64,000 nucleotides of DNA, taken from positions 84,460 to 148,459 of the forward strand of contig NZ_JAPNLK010000006.1 in the NCBI RefSeq assembly GCF_026627505.1, in the 5' to 3' direction. Shown here in pieces: positions 8,055 to 16,413 of this stretch. The position numbers and the translations under genes are program-made. A model generated the notes under the pieces. It saw only the letters and a program-made list of their open reading frames with translations, made no database searches and was not told the DNA's origin. Position 1 is the stretch's first letter. Every line of letters begins with the position of its first letter. Source of the DNA: Streptomyces sp. H27-H5. GTDB lineage: Bacteria; Actinomycetota; Actinomycetes; Streptomycetales; Streptomycetaceae.

Positions 8055-9113
8055 ATGGACCTTCCCCTTGCCGAGGCCGTCCGGGCCGAGTTCGCGCACA
8101 CCACCACCTACCTGAACACCGCGACCTGTTGCGTCCTCCCGCGTTCCGCGGTCGCGGAGGTACGGGCCCTGGCCGAGGCGGCCGGGGCCGGACTCCCCGC
8201 CGGATCCGGCGACTTCGACCGGGTGAACCGGGCACGGGACTCCTTCGCACGGCTGGTGGGGGTCCCGTCCGACCGGGTCGCCGTCGGCTCGACCGTGGCC
8301 GGCCACGTCGGTCTCGTCTCGGCCTCGCTCCCGGCCGGCGCCGAAGTGCTGTGCCCCGAGGGCGACTTCGCCTCGGTGATCAACCCGTTCGTGGTGCGCG
8401 CGGACCTCAAGGTCCGCTTCGCCCCGCTGGGGGCGATGGCCGAGGCCGTCGGCCCGGACACCGCGCTGGTCGCGCTGAGCGCCGTGCAGTCCTCCGACGG
8501 CCGCACGGCCGACCTCGCGGCGGTGCGCGCCGCCGCGGCCGCGCACGGCGCGCGGGTCCTGGTGGACGCCACCCAGGCCGCGGGATGGATGCCTTTCGAC
8601 GCGTCGCCGTACGCCTACACGGTCACCGCCGGCTTCAAGTGGCTGCTCGGCTCGCGCGGGGTCTCGTACCTGACCGTCTCGCGGGAGGCCCAGGAGGGCC
8701 TCACCCCCCTGCACGCGGGCTGGGCCGCCGCCGGAGCGCCGGCGGACGCCACCTACGGGCCGATGTCCCGACCGGCCGACGGGGCGCGACGCTTCGACGA
8801 GTCCCCGGCCTTCCTCGCCTACCACGCCGCCGCGCCCTCGTTGGCGCTGCTGGAGCGGATCGGCCTCGCCGCCGTCCACGCCCACGACACCGCGCTGGCC
8901 TCCCGCTACCGGGCCGGCCTCGCCCGCATCGGCCACGAGCCCGTGCCGGGCGGCGCGCCCATCGTGTCCGTCCCGGGCCTGGCCGACCGGCAGCCCGCAC
9001 TCCAGTCGGCCGGCATCGCCGTGGCGGCCCGCGCCGGTTCGCTGCGGGCCTCGTTCCACCTGTACAACACCGAGGCCGACGTCGACAGACTGCTGGACGT
9101 GCTCGCCGGCTGA
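8055..9113 (+). CDS. Class V aminotransferase-like PLP enzyme
   Basis: 352 residues from the ATG at 8055. The fold-type I PLP signatures are a cofactor Asp in VLVDATQAAGWMP and the Schiff-base Lys in TVTAGFKWLLGSRG, as in the cysteine desulfurase/kynureninase-like class V group. An early TYLNTATCCVLP matches the family's active-site entry strand. Substrate cannot be predicted: such stand-alone enzymes are annotated variously as aminotransferases or desulfurases. It is convergent with a second class V enzyme whose 3' end is about 90 bases away. Confidence 0.82.
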   Translation: MDLPLAEAVRAEFAHTTTYLNTATCCVLPRSAVAEVRALAEAAGAGLPAGSGDFDRVNRARDSFARLVGVPSDRVAVGSTVAGHVGLVSASLPAGAEVLCPEGDFASVINPFVVRADLKVRFAPLGAMAEAVGPDTALVALSAVQSSDGRTADLAAVRAAAAAHGARVLVDATQAAGWMPFDASPYAYTVTAGFKWLLGSRGVSYLTVSREAQEGLTPLHAGWAAAGAPADATYGPMSRPADGARRFDESPAFLAYHAAAPSLALLERIGLAAVHAHDTALASRYRAGLARIGHEPVPGGAPIVSVPGLADRQPALQSAGIAVAARAGSLRASFHLYNTEADVDRLLDVLAG

Positions 9114-9205
9114 AACCCACCGCGCCGCCGAACCGCCGCACCGAACCCGACCAGCCGCCGCACGTCCGGGTCCCGGTCCCCCTCGGGGGTCCGGGACCCG
9201 CGCCG

Positions 9206-10273
9206 TCACCAGGCCGCGGTCGCCGCCGCCACCGCCTCGGCCGGGTCGGCGGACAGTGCCGCGGCCAGGGCCGTCAACGAGCCCCGGACGACGGCCAGAT
9301 CGGCCGCCGCACCGTAGTGGTTGACCCGGAGCATCTCCTCGGCCGGCGCCCCGCCGCCCGCCGCGAGCGGGACCGACGGGTCCACCGACAGCGCCTTGGC
9401 CACCACCGCCGACGCCCCGCGAACCCGCAGGGTGGTCGCCACCGGCGCGGCCTCCGCGGCCACCGTGACGTACGGGGCCACACCCAGGGCCGCCGCGCCG
9501 GCGCGGGTGGCTCGCGCCGCCGCCGCGTGCCGGGCCTCGACCGCGGTCAGGCCCTCGGCCGAGATCCGCTCCAGGCAGGCCTCCAGCGCGAGCATCTCCA
9601 ACTGCGCCGGCGCGTGCGGCAGCGCCGTGCGACCGCCGTCGATCCAGCGTTCCTTCCAGTCCAGCAGCGACAGGTAGGAGCGGCGGGGCGCGGCAGGGTT
9701 CTCCGCGAACCGGGCCCACGCCCGCTCCGACACCGACACCATCGAGACGCCGGCCGGACCGCCCATCGCCTTCTGCGCGCCGATCACGCACAGGTCCACG
9801 CCCCACGCGTCCGGGAGCAGGGGCTCCGCGCCCACCGACGCCACCGCGTCCAGCATGAACAGCGCGCCGTGGGCCCGTACGACCTCACCGATCGCCGCGA
9901 TCGGGTTGGTGTTCCCGGTGGCCGCCTCGGCGTGCACCAGCGAGACGAAGTCGATCTCCGGGTGCGCCTCCAGCGCCTCGGCGACCTGCGCGGCGGTCAC
10001 CGCGGTGTCGTACGGCACGGCCAGGTCCACCACGGTTGCCCCGCCGTCGCGCAGCCAGTTGCCGAAGGTGGTCCCGTACGGCCCGGTCACGATGTTCAGC
10101 GCCGTCGAACCCGGCCTGGCCCCCGAGCGGATGCAGCCCTCCAGCGGCAGCAGCGCCTCGCCCTGGGTGATCACCACGTCCTGCCGGGTGTCGAGGAGTT
10201 CCGCGACCCCCCGCTCGATCGACGCGAAGCGCGCCGCGGTGAGCGGCGGAAGGTCCAGCAGGGGGTGGTTCAC
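9206..10273 (-). CDS. Alanine-glyoxylate/serine-pyruvate-type class V aminotransferase
   Basis: 355 residues. The PLP lysine is in CVIGAQKAMGGPAG, with the cofactor Asp in FMLDAVASVGAEPL; the substrate Arg region lies near the C-terminus (EEMLRVNHYG). The order and spacing fit the alanine-glyoxylate, pyridoxamine-pyruvate and serine-glyoxylate aminotransferase branch. It transfers an amino group between a small amino acid and a 2-oxo acid in the cytoplasm. It is divergent from the amidohydrolase at 10338 across only 64 bases. Confidence 0.83.
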   Translation of the reverse strand: MNHPLLDLPPLTAARFASIERGVAELLDTRQDVVITQGEALLPLEGCIRSGARPGSTALNIVTGPYGTTFGNWLRDGGATVVDLAVPYDTAVTAAQVAEALEAHPEIDFVSLVHAEAATGNTNPIAAIGEVVRAHGALFMLDAVASVGAEPLLPDAWGVDLCVIGAQKAMGGPAGVSMVSVSERAWARFAENPAAPRRSYLSLLDWKERWIDGGRTALPHAPAQLEMLALEACLERISAEGLTAVEARHAAAARATRAGAAALGVAPYVTVAAEAAPVATTLRVRGASAVVAKALSVDPSVPLAAGGGAPAEEMLRVNHYGAAADLAVVRGSLTALAAALSADPAEAVAAATAAW

Positions 10274-10325
10274 GGCGGTGCTCTCCTCGTCCGGGGTTAC
10301 CGGTCGAGCCTACCGAGCACCCGCG

Positions 10326-10331
10326 TAGGGT
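10326..10331 (+). promoter_or_regulatory. TAGGGT -10 element giving a leaderless amidohydrolase mRNA
   Basis: TAGGGT ends 6 bases before the ATG at 10338. That spacing puts the transcription start on the A of the start codon, as in many streptomycete leaderless transcripts. No ribosome site is present, and the -35 region (around 10303) is weak. Confidence 0.5.
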
Positions 10332-10337
10332 GCCGAC

Positions 10338-11441
10338 ATGAGCGATGTGAGCGGTCCGGGCGATGTGCTGCACGTGAGGGGACGGGTCCTCGTGGGGCCC
10401 GACGACGTACGCGACGAACTGTGGGTCGTCGGCGGCCGGATCTCGTACGAGCGCCCGCGCGGCGCCCGCGACGTCACCGAGGTCTCCGGCTGGGCGCTGC
10501 CGGGCCTGGTCGACGCGCACTGCCACGTGGGGCTCGACGCGCACGGGCCCGTGGACGCCGCCACGGCCGAGGTGCAGGCACTCGCCGACCGGGACGCCGG
10601 AACCCTCCTGATCCGCGACGCCGGATCCCCCTCCGACACCCGCTGGATCGACGACCGCGAGGACCTCCCGAAGATCATCCGGGCGGGCAGGCACATCGCC
10701 CGCACCCGCCGCTACATCCGCAACTACGCCCACGAGATCGAGCCGGCCGACCTCGTCGAGTACGTCGGCCGCGAGGCGCTGCGCGGCGACGGCTGGGTGA
10801 AGCTCGTCGGCGACTGGATCGACCGCGACGCCGGTGACCTGACGGCCTGTTGGCCGCGCGCCGAGGTCGAGGCGGCCATCGCGGAGGCCCACCGCCTCGG
10901 CGCCCGGGTCACCGCGCACTGTTTCGCGGAGGACTCGTTGCGCGATCTGGTCGAGGCGGGCATCGACTGCGTCGAGCACGCCACGGGCCTGACCGAGGAC
11001 ACCATCCCGCTGTTCGCGGAACGCGGGGTGGCGATCGTGCCGACCCTCGTGAACATCGCGACGTTCCCGAAGCTGGCGGCGGGCGGTGACGCCAAGTTCC
11101 CGCGCTGGTCCGCGCACATGCGCCGGCTCCACGAGCGCCGCTACGACACCGTCCGGGCCGCCTACGACGCCGGCGTCCCGGTGTACGTGGGCACCGACGC
11201 GGGGGGCTCCCTGCCGCACGGCCTGGTCGCCGCCGAGGTGGCGGAGCTGGTGAAGGCCGGAATCCCGCCGCTGGAGGCCCTGTCGGCGACCGCCTGGGCG
11301 GCGCGGGAGTGGCTCGGCAGGCCCGGTCTGGTCGAGGGGGCGCCGGCGGACCTCGTGGTCTACGCGTCCGACCCACGCGCCGACGTACGGGCGTTGGCGC
11401 AGCCACTGCGGGTCGTGGTCGACGGGAAGGTCCGCGCCTGA
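10338..11441 (+). CDS. Metal-dependent amidohydrolase (imidazolonepropionase/prolidase-like)
   Basis: 367 residues. The TIM-barrel metal ligands are visible in order: the HxH pair in GLVDAHCHVG, a His in VTAHCFAE, a His in CVEHATGL and the catalytic Asp in VYVGTDAGGS. The C-terminal strand returns to the small beta domain (ADLVVYASDPRADV). It hydrolyses a C-N bond of an unidentified small molecule. The start lacks a ribosome site and appears leaderless. Product and pathway are not deducible from the neighbours. Confidence 0.85.
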   Translation: MSDVSGPGDVLHVRGRVLVGPDDVRDELWVVGGRISYERPRGARDVTEVSGWALPGLVDAHCHVGLDAHGPVDAATAEVQALADRDAGTLLIRDAGSPSDTRWIDDREDLPKIIRAGRHIARTRRYIRNYAHEIEPADLVEYVGREALRGDGWVKLVGDWIDRDAGDLTACWPRAEVEAAIAEAHRLGARVTAHCFAEDSLRDLVEAGIDCVEHATGLTEDTIPLFAERGVAIVPTLVNIATFPKLAAGGDAKFPRWSAHMRRLHERRYDTVRAAYDAGVPVYVGTDAGGSLPHGLVAAEVAELVKAGIPPLEALSATAWAAREWLGRPGLVEGAPADLVVYASDPRADVRALAQPLRVVVDGKVRA

Positions 11442-11748
11442 GCCCTGCCCCGTGGAGCGCGGTTGACCGGGCGTGACATCGCGGGCCCGGCCGTCGTTAG
11501 GAGTGCCTGATCGGGGCATCGGGACGCCGGCGGAGGGAAACTTCCGTTCCTCCGGAGTCCTTCTGGGCCCTCCTGAGGCGTAAAGAATCGAAAGCGTGCG
11601 TGAAAACCACCCGTTGGGGTGAACTCACGCCAGGTTGCCGCCCGTTCACCCACAGTGCGTAAAGATTCCGAGGGTCGAGGCCGTCGGCGCGCGCAATGTC
11701 CCCCATTGGCGGCGCGACGGCACCCATCTCCCCGGGGGTTCCACCATC
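11442..11748. other. 307-base intergenic region before the LAETG protein gene
   Basis: No gene seen. It contains two similar GCGTAAAGA-type blocks at about 11578 and 11655 and a G/C-rich stretch. A TAAA...GCCG arrangement resembles a WhiG-type promoter only poorly (wrong spacing), so no promoter is called. Confidence 0.4.
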
Positions 11749-12693
11749 TTGAACAGCAACACCTTCCGCATGCCCGCGGCCGCCCTGCTCGCGACGGGGG
11801 CGGTGGCCCTGCTCACCGCGCCGCCCGCCTTCGCCACGGGCGGCGGCGCCGGGAGCGAAGGCAGGGCCGGAGCCGTCGTCCTGCGGGCCGGACTGGACGT
11901 GGGCCTGCTCAACAAGAGCGTGCACGTCCCGCTGAAGACCACGCTCAACGAGGTCAGCGCCCCGGCCGCCGCCGAGAAGACCGTGCTCTCCGTGGCCCTC
12001 GACGGGGTCGACGAGGGCAAGCCGGTGAGCGTGCTGCGGGCCGAGGTCGCCACCTCCAAGGCGACCGCCGACAAGAAGCGCGCCGAGGCCGAGGTCAACC
12101 TGGCCAAGGCCAAGGTCCACGTCCCCGGTCTGCCGCTGCTCTCCCTCATCCAGGTCGAGAAGGTCACCTCCAAGGCGGTGTGCGAGGCCGGCAAGAAGCC
12201 GGTGGCGAGCGCGAACGTCCTGGGCAACGTCACCGTCCTCGGCAAGAAGGTCACCCTCACCGCGGGCGGCCCCACCAAGGTGGAGGTGCCGAAGGTCGGG
12301 CTGGTGAGCCTGGAGCTGTCCGGTACGGAGACCACCTCCACCACGGCCGCCGCCGCCGCGCTCCGGCTGAAGGTGTCGGTGAACCCGCTGGACCTGAACG
12401 TCGCACAGGTCGAGGGCGACATCGTGTTGGCGGAGGCGCGCTGCGAGTCCCCGTCCGGTCCGGGTCCGGGGCCGAGCGCCTCCGCCCCCGCCCGGCCCGA
12501 CGTCAAGCCGCAGGCCGCCACCGGCTCCAACGTCACCGTCTCCGAGCCCGCCGCCACCCCCGCCGGCGCGAGCAACCTCGCCGAGACCGGGGCGGCTTCG
12601 GTGACCCCCTGGGTGGCCGGCGGGGCACTGCTCCTGCTCGGCATCGGGGCGGGCGCGCTCGTCGTGACCCGGCGCGGCCGGGCGACCCCGTAG
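11749..12693 (+). CDS. Secreted SCO1860-family LAETG sortase substrate
   Basis: 314 residues from a TTG start at 11749, chosen because it directly precedes a clean signal peptide (FRMPAAALLATGAVALLTAPPAFA). The exported part is Ala/Val/Lys-rich with two Cys (VCEAGKK and ARCES), then a Pro/Ser/Ala linker. The C-terminus has LAETGA (about residue 277), a membrane segment (VAGGALLLLGIGAGALVV) and an RRGR tail. This is a cell-wall sorting signal of the LAxTG class used by streptomycete SrtE sortases. The function of the exported domain is unknown. The next gene is convergent. Confidence 0.85.
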   Translation: MNSNTFRMPAAALLATGAVALLTAPPAFATGGGAGSEGRAGAVVLRAGLDVGLLNKSVHVPLKTTLNEVSAPAAAEKTVLSVALDGVDEGKPVSVLRAEVATSKATADKKRAEAEVNLAKAKVHVPGLPLLSLIQVEKVTSKAVCEAGKKPVASANVLGNVTVLGKKVTLTAGGPTKVEVPKVGLVSLELSGTETTSTTAAAAALRLKVSVNPLDLNVAQVEGDIVLAEARCESPSGPGPGPSASAPARPDVKPQAATGSNVTVSEPAATPAGASNLAETGAASVTPWVAGGALLLLGIGAGALVVTRRGRATP

Positions 12694-12735
12694 CGGCAAG
12701 CGCCGGCGGGCGACGGCGGACGGCCGCGGCCGGGC

Positions 12736-13956
12736 TCAGCGGGTGGCGTGCTCCAGTCCCTGGGCATGCGCGCCGCGCGAGGCCACGGCCGCGGTGATCT
12801 GCCGGTCGACGGCGGCGTACCGGCTCTTGTCGGCCGCGGACAGGGTGTCGTCGCCGGCGGCGCAGGAGGTGCAGACGACTCGGAACGGCGGGGTCATGTC
12901 CGAGTACTGCGTCAGGTACTCGGCCTTCACCACCTCCCAGCGCCCCGGCCGGCCCTTCGCCGGCGAGAAGGTGAAGCGGGGGATCGAGGACATGTTGCCG
13001 CGCGCCTTCTCGGCCTCGTAGAAGCTGGCCACCTGGTCGCCCATGCCGAAGACCACCCAGGTGCCGTTGATCTTCTCGTAGGGCTGCGGGACGTGGTTGT
13101 GCGTGCCGAGGATCAGATCGATGTCGGGGAGGCCGTCGGCGCCGCGCGACGCGGTCAGGGCCTGCGCCAGCTCCCGCTGCTGCTGGTCGGGCGCCGTCTG
13201 CCATTCCGTGCCCCAGTGGACGCTCAGGACGACGACGTTCGCGCCCGCCGCCCGCGCCGCGCGGGCGTCGGCGATGATCCGCGCCTTGTCGATCAGGTTG
13301 ACGGACCAGGGCTTGCCGGCCGGGATCGGGATGCCGTTCGTCCCGTACGTGTAGTCCAACTGGGCGATCTGCGCGCCGCCCGCCCGCACGAGCGCGGGGG
13401 CCTTCGCCTCGTCGGCGCTGCGGCCCGATCCGACGTGCTTGATGCCGACCCGGTCGAGGTGGTCGAGGGTGCGGACGAGACCGTCGTAGCCGTCGTCGAG
13501 CGTGTGGTTGGAGCCGGTCGAGCAACTGTCGTACCCGGCGTCCTTGAGGCCGTCGGCCAACTCGTGGGGCGCCTTGAAGGCGGGGTAGCCCGTGTAGGGG
13601 CCGCCGGGGCGCCCGTAGGGTATCTCGTGGTGGCATATCGCCAGGTCGGCGGCGGATATCAGGGGCTTGACCCCCGCGAGGATCTTCTGGAAGTCGTGGG
13701 CCCGGCCGGTGCCCTCGGCGTCGTCGGCCGCCCGCTGGATGATCGACGGGTACGGGATGATGTCGCCGGTCGCCACCAGGGTGAACGGCGTCCCGGCCGG
13801 CGCCGGCGCCGCACCGGTGGGCTTCGCGCCCAGCCGCTGCTCCGTGGCCGGCTTCGCCCCGCCGCCCCCGCCCCTCAGGTGCGGCACGGCGTAGACCGCG
13901 CCGCCCACGACTGCCAACGCGGCCGCAGCGGCGCCCATCTTGGCGACTGCCCTCAT
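12736..13956 (-). CDS. CapA-family membrane-anchored metallophosphatase-like protein
   Basis: 406 residues from the ATG complementary to 13954-13956; an in-frame GTG eight codons upstream is possible. An N-terminal anchor (AAAALAVVGGAVYAVP) precedes a CapA domain with the metallophosphoesterase-like blocks FTLVATGDIIPYPS, LAICHHEIPY, GSNHTLDDGYDGL, VLSVHWGTEW and ILGTHNHVPQPYE. CapA proteins act outside the membrane in poly-gamma-glutamate capsule synthesis or related polymer handling. No capB/capC genes are nearby, so the role here is probably a general surface function. Confidence 0.85.
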   Translation of the reverse strand: MRAVAKMGAAAAALAVVGGAVYAVPHLRGGGGGAKPATEQRLGAKPTGAAPAPAGTPFTLVATGDIIPYPSIIQRAADDAEGTGRAHDFQKILAGVKPLISAADLAICHHEIPYGRPGGPYTGYPAFKAPHELADGLKDAGYDSCSTGSNHTLDDGYDGLVRTLDHLDRVGIKHVGSGRSADEAKAPALVRAGGAQIAQLDYTYGTNGIPIPAGKPWSVNLIDKARIIADARAARAAGANVVVLSVHWGTEWQTAPDQQQRELAQALTASRGADGLPDIDLILGTHNHVPQPYEKINGTWVVFGMGDQVASFYEAEKARGNMSSIPRFTFSPAKGRPGRWEVVKAEYLTQYSDMTPPFRVVCTSCAAGDDTLSAADKSRYAAVDRQITAAVASRGAHAQGLEHATR

Positions 13957-14103
13957 TCTCGAACCCCCGGTTTCACGCACGACTGACGCTCTGATCCTCG
14001 CTCACCCCAAGCCCCCACGCCACGGCCGCCCTGCCCCCCGGCCGCGGCCCCGGTCCGGCCGCCGTGCTCAGCTCAGTCCGTGCTCAGCCCGTGGTCCGCG
14101 TCG

Positions 14104-15531
14104 TCAGGGCGAGCGCGTGGTCAGGGCGAGCGCGTGGTCCAGGGCCTGGAGGAGACGGCCCGTCGTGGCGCGGTCCCGCACCGCCAGCCGCAGCCACGAG
14201 GGGTCCAGCCCGGGGAAGGTGTCACCCCGCCGCACCGCGAAGCCCAGCGCGCGCAGCCGGGTACGGATCTCCGCCGCCCCGGCCACCTTGATCAGGACGA
14301 ACGGCCCCTCCGCCACCCCCGCCACCGTGACCTCGTCGAACTCCGCGAGCCCGGCCAGCAGATGGGCCCGGTCCACCGCGATCCGCCGCGCGGCCGCCTC
14401 GGCCTCGGCCAGTGCCGCCGGAGCCACACAGGCCTCCGCCGCCACCAGCGCCGGAGTGGACACCGGCCACAGCGGTTGCGCCGCCGCGAGCTTCGCGATC
14501 ACCGAGGGCTCCGCCAGCACGTAGCCGATCCGCAGCCCCGCCAGCCCCCAGGTCTTGGTCAGGCTCCGCAGCACCACCAGTCCCGGCACGTCCATCCGCC
14601 CGGCCAGCGCCTCCCGTTCCCCCGGGACCGCGTCCATGAACGCCTCGTCGACCACCAGGGTCCGGCCCGGCCGGGCCAACTGCGCCAGGTCCGCCGCCGG
14701 GTGCAGGACCGACGTCGGGTTGGTCGGGTTCCCCACGATCACCAGGTCCGCGTCCTCGGGCACCTCGGCCGGGTCCAGCCGGAACCCGTCCTCCGCGCTC
14801 AGCACCACCCGTTCCACCCGGTGCCCGGCGTCCCGCAGGGCCGCCTCGGGCTCGGTGAACTGCGGATGCACCACCACGGGCCGTACGGCGCCCAGGGCCC
14901 GGGCGATCAGCACGAAGGCCTCCGCCGCGCCCGCCGTCAGCAGGACGCGCTCCACCGGCAGCCCGTGCCGGTCCGCGACGGCCGCGCGGGCCGCCCGGCC
15001 GTCCGGGTACGCGGCCAGGTCGCCGAGACAGTCGGCGATCCGCCGCCTGAGCCACTGCGGGGGCGTGTCCGTCCGTACGTTCACGGCCAGGTCCACCAGC
15101 GCCTCACCCGCGTCCAACACCTCGGCGTCCCCGTGGTGGCGCAGGTCGTGCGCCTGAGCGGTGGCCACGGCGCAGGTGGCGGCCATCGACCGGCGCTTGG
15201 GCACGAGGAGGTCCCCGCCCCCCGCGAGGGCGGCGGCCTCGGCCACCGAGGAGGTACCGGCCGCGTCGCGGACCGCGTCCGAGGGATGCGGCACCACGAT
15301 GGCGGCCAGCCGCTCGGCGGAGTAGCCGACGAGCGGTACGCCGAAACGTTCCGCCGCCCCGGCGAGACCCGCCTCCGCCGTCTTCGACTCCACCGTGGCC
15401 AGCGCCGTCACCGACCCGGTGGCCAGCCCCGCGCCGCGCAGCGTCTCCTCGACCAGGGCGCAGACCTCCGCCACGGAGACCCCCGCGCGTCCGCCCACCC
15501 CCACCACCAGCGGCGTCACGTACTCACCCAC
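14104..15531 (-). CDS. cobC: CobE-CobC fusion, cobalamin biosynthesis aminotransferase-like protein
   Basis: 475 residues, GTG start with GGAGG just upstream. Residues about 1-125 form a CobE/CbiG C-terminal domain (GVGGRAGVSVAEV, VPLVGYSAERLAAI); about 140-475 are a fold-type I PLP enzyme of the threonine-phosphate decarboxylase (CobC/CobD) kind, with VIVGNPTNPTSVLHPA, VVDEAFMDAVPG and PLP lysine in LRSLTKTWGLAGLRIGY. The aminotransferase part should supply aminopropanol phosphate for the nucleotide loop; the CobE part belongs to ring-contraction or acetaldehyde-release chemistry. The fused layout is that of the Rv2231c family. It is divergent from the ZIP transporter. The last codons sit in a 17-base direct duplication at 14104-14137. 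Confidence 0.87.
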   Translation of the reverse strand: MGEYVTPLVVGVGGRAGVSVAEVCALVEETLRGAGLATGSVTALATVESKTAEAGLAGAAERFGVPLVGYSAERLAAIVVPHPSDAVRDAAGTSSVAEAAALAGGGDLLVPKRRSMAATCAVATAQAHDLRHHGDAEVLDAGEALVDLAVNVRTDTPPQWLRRRIADCLGDLAAYPDGRAARAAVADRHGLPVERVLLTAGAAEAFVLIARALGAVRPVVVHPQFTEPEAALRDAGHRVERVVLSAEDGFRLDPAEVPEDADLVIVGNPTNPTSVLHPAADLAQLARPGRTLVVDEAFMDAVPGEREALAGRMDVPGLVVLRSLTKTWGLAGLRIGYVLAEPSVIAKLAAAQPLWPVSTPALVAAEACVAPAALAEAEAAARRIAVDRAHLLAGLAEFDEVTVAGVAEGPFVLIKVAGAAEIRTRLRALGFAVRRGDTFPGLDPSWLRLAVRDRATTGRLLQALDHALALTTRSP

Positions 15532-15640
15532 GGGGTCCTCCCTCCGTCGTCACTCTCGACATCACATTCGTCAACACGCTGATGCCCGCCACCCGCGAGC
15601 GGAAGTGCGCCGGCCGCCCGCGCCCGGTATCCAGGGGCGC

Positions 15641-16390
15641 ATGGCGGTGATCGTGGCGTTGGGCGCGTTCCTGATGACGCTGGCGGGCGGATGGACGGCG
15701 CAACGCGTCACGGACCGCCGCCACCTCGTGCTGGGCCTGGCCGGCGGGCTGATGCTCGGAGTCGTGGGCCTGGACCTGCTCCCGGAGGCGATGCACGCGG
15801 CCGGCCGGGAGGTCTTCGGCGTCCCGCTCGCCCTGCTGCTCTTCGTCACCGGCTTCCTCGTCGCGCACGTGGTGGAACGCCTGCTGGCCGTGCGGCAGCA
15901 CGCGCACGGCGCCGCGGACGGGGACGGCGCCGGCGGCGAGCACGGCGGCCGGGTCCCCGAGGTCGGTCTCACCGCCGCCGCCGCGATGGTCGGCCACAGC
16001 CTCGCCGACGGAGTGGCCCTGGGCGCGGCCTTCCAGGTCGGCGGCGGCATGGGCGTGGCCGTGGCGCTGGCCGTCATCACCCACGACTTCGCCGACGGAT
16101 TCAACACGTACACCCTGACCCGGCTCTACGGGAACGACCGCCGCAAGGCGCTGATGATGCTGTTCGCCGACGCGGTCGCGCCCGTCGTGGGCGCCGCGTC
16201 CACTCTGCTGTTCACCCTTCCGGAGGAACCGCTCGGAGCGTACCTGGGCTTCTTCGGCGGTGCCTTGCTGTACCTGGCCGCCGCCGAGATCCTCCCCGAG
16301 GCGCACCACAAGCACCCCGCCCTGTCCACGCTGATGTGCACGGTGGGCGGGGTGGCCGGGATCTGGCTCGTGGTCGGCCTCGCGGACTGA
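15641..16390 (+). CDS. ZIP-family divalent metal transporter
   Basis: 249 residues from the ATG at 15641. Eight membrane segments with the ZIP metal-path motifs GHSLADGVALG in helix IV and ITHDFADGFNTYTL in helix V; a His/Asp-rich loop (RQHAHGAADGDG) lies between helices III and IV. It moves a divalent cation into the cytoplasm down its gradient. It sits alone on the plus strand inside the cobalamin locus, which suggests cobalt or zinc supply for the pathway, but the sequence does not fix the metal. Confidence 0.82.
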   Translation: MAVIVALGAFLMTLAGGWTAQRVTDRRHLVLGLAGGLMLGVVGLDLLPEAMHAAGREVFGVPLALLLFVTGFLVAHVVERLLAVRQHAHGAADGDGAGGEHGGRVPEVGLTAAAAMVGHSLADGVALGAAFQVGGGMGVAVALAVITHDFADGFNTYTLTRLYGNDRRKALMMLFADAVAPVVGAASTLLFTLPEEPLGAYLGFFGGALLYLAAAEILPEAHHKHPALSTLMCTVGGVAGIWLVVGLAD

Positions 16391-16413
16391 GACCACCGGC
16401 GCGCGGACCGAGG

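Noticed and set aside
7532..10837. A 1101-codon open frame on the plus strand across the FrnE and two class V aminotransferase genes
   Set aside because: Low-complexity Arg/Pro/Ala translation crossing well-supported genes on both strands; a GC artefact.
11650..11690. WhiG-type promoter (TAAA-N15-GCCGATAA) before the LAETG gene
   Set aside because: Spacing is 16 and the second box reads GCCGTCGG, too far from consensus.
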